In this document: positions 5,769 to 6,511 of the stretch, in pieces
Position numbering within the stretch: the first letter of the stretch is position 1
Layout: the number at the start of each line of letters is the position of its first letter
Assembly: GCA_013044425.1 (NCBI GenBank)
Contig: JABEUK010000015.1
Span: 1 to 6,511 of the forward strand
DNA length: 6,511 nucleotides
Direction: 5' to 3'
Source: Thermoplasmata archaeon
Lineage (GTDB): Archaea > Thermoplasmatota > Thermoplasmata > Lutacidiplasmatales > UBA184
Made by a program: the position numbers and the translations under genes
The notes under the pieces: generated by a model
Told to the model about the DNA's origin: nothing
The model's database searches: none
The model's input: the letters and a program-made list of their open reading frames with translations, nothing else

Positions 5769-6446
5769 TTACATCCGAGGGGGCTGCGGCGTTGATCGGC
5801 GCAACAAGAATGCCAGGTAGCATGCCGGTCCCCCTCCCTCGCGCTCCGCTTGAAATGCGGTGCGCGTGAAGAGGAACTTCGGCTCGAGCGCCCGCGCCAC
5901 TTCCTCGACGGAAGGACGGTGCGGGGGCCCTCGCGCTCCGGTATGCTCGCGCGCGACCCAGGTCAGCACGAACCTTCCATCCCGCCGCAGGACCCGACGA
6001 ACCTCGGTGGCGTACTCGGCACGACGCCTGATCGGCAGGGTGTGGAAGCACCCGTGATCGATCGCTCCGTCCAGCGACCCGTCGGCGAACGGGAGGGCGA
6101 GGGCGTCCCCCTCCCGAACGTCGACGCGGACCCTCGCCTTGGAGGCCCGCTCCCGGGCGGCGGCGACCGCACCGGGCGAAATGTCGATCCCGTGCGCCAC
6201 GAATCCATGCTTCGCTAGGAAGATCACGTTGGAGCCCGCTCCGCAGCCGATGTCCAGGATCGACCCTCCCATCGGGAGGAATCCTGTCGAGACCGCCAGT
6301 CGGGTCGACCGGCTCGGGCCGGGATCGAACCAGGGGAGCTTCTGGTATGGCGTCTGCGCGTACATCGTTCTCCACCGCGCGCGCGCCTGCGCCGAGAGGC
6401 CGACGAGGGAACGCGCGGACGTGCGTCGAACCGGCCGCGTTGCCAC
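5769..6446 (-). CDS. Class I SAM-dependent methyltransferase
   Basis: A 225-residue cytosolic enzyme with the Rossmann-type SAM fold. Motif I is ILDIGCGAGSN (63-73). Asp88 in GIDIS (86-90) should bind the ribose hydroxyls of SAM. GDALALPF (113-120) is the adenine-contacting motif, and DHGCFHTLP (130-138) is the post-strand-4 motif, followed by RVLRRDGRFVLTWV (151-164). The short N-terminal helix with WRTMY and PWF (25-40), together with GCFH, resembles the TehB/thiopurine-methyltransferase-like group acting on small molecules, rather than RNA or protein methyltransferases. The substrate cannot be assigned. The GTG at 6446 is chosen because a strong GGAGGGA precedes it; the first ATG (6365, residue 28) would cut into the N-terminal helix. 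The gene converges on the HxlR gene with 75 bp between their stops and reads in from the right, so it is not part of the exporter operon. Confidence 0.9.
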   Translation of the reverse strand: MATRPVRRTSARSLVGLSAQARARWRTMYAQTPYQKLPWFDPGPSRSTRLAVSTGFLPMGGSILDIGCGAGSNVIFLAKHGFVAHGIDISPGAVAAARERASKARVRVDVREGDALALPFADGSLDGAIDHGCFHTLPIRRRAEYATEVRRVLRRDGRFVLTWVAREHTGARGPPHRPSVEEVARALEPKFLFTRTAFQAEREGGGPACYLAFLLRRSTPQPPRM

Positions 6447-6450
6447 TTAC

Positions 6451-6457
6451 TCCCTCC
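6451..6457 (-). promoter_or_regulatory. Ribosome binding site of the methyltransferase gene
   Basis: GGAGGGA on the minus strand, four bases before the GTG at 6446. It decides the start in favour of GTG and shows that this genome also uses Shine-Dalgarno initiation. The remaining bases to the window edge show no clear TATA box, so the promoter probably lies further right or the gene is within an operon. Confidence 0.75.
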
Positions 6458-6511
6458 GTCCGATCAGACCGGTTTCCCAGATGAGGACTTCGGTGAGCCC
6501 CTAGGCCAAAC

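Noticed and set aside
5680..6375. A 231-codon minus-strand frame overlapping the methyltransferase.
   Set aside because: The neighbouring frame carries the SAM-binding motifs in order; this one is Arg/Pro-rich shadow.
1..6511. CRISPR repeats, insertion sequences, attachment sites, toxin-antitoxin or defence genes.
   Set aside because: No regularly spaced repeats, transposase or integrase motifs, terminal inverted repeats or defence-associated domains were seen in any frame.

Overview
The window looks like ordinary chromosome from a GC-rich archaeon (roughly 60-65% G+C by eye). The archaeal signs are a BRE/TATA-type promoter (CCAAAG-TTTAAGTA) placed so that its transcript would have a leader of only about 10 nt, strong GGAGG-type ribosome binding sites on other genes, and a C-terminal zinc ribbon of a kind common in archaeal proteins. 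A high-GC Thermoplasmatota-like lineage is my guess, and the sequence does not prove it.

Layout, left to right. A zinc-ribbon protein enters from the left edge on the + strand and ends at 128. About 490 bp follow in which I find no gene. Next come two minus-strand genes, a six-helix membrane protein (1520-2308) and an aldo/keto reductase 28 bp downstream of it (622-1491). Upstream of them is a 366-bp gap with no supported gene (2309-2674). Then comes a compact minus-strand operon, in transcription order a 14-helix DHA2-type MFS drug exporter (3703-5259), a DUF167/YggU-family small protein (3335-3673) and an unrecognised 216-residue protein (2675-3325). Divergent from the exporter is an HxlR-family winged-helix regulator (5355-5693). 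A class I SAM-dependent methyltransferase (5769-6446, minus strand) converges on the regulator.

The most informative part is the 95-bp divergent region between exporter and regulator. It holds a good archaeal promoter for the exporter, and an imperfect 15-bp palindrome sits directly on the BRE of that promoter. The regulator keeps the N-terminal cysteine (Cys13) that several HxlR-family proteins use to sense electrophiles or oxidants. The simplest model is that the HxlR protein controls the exporter operon, and perhaps itself, by competing with TFB/TBP. The aldo/keto reductase and the methyltransferase are also typical small-molecule detoxification enzymes, so the neighbourhood may be a loose xenobiotic or carbonyl stress cluster, but only the exporter-regulator link is supported by layout. 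I see no CRISPR array, insertion sequence, rRNA or tRNA, and no convincing new defence or mobile system.
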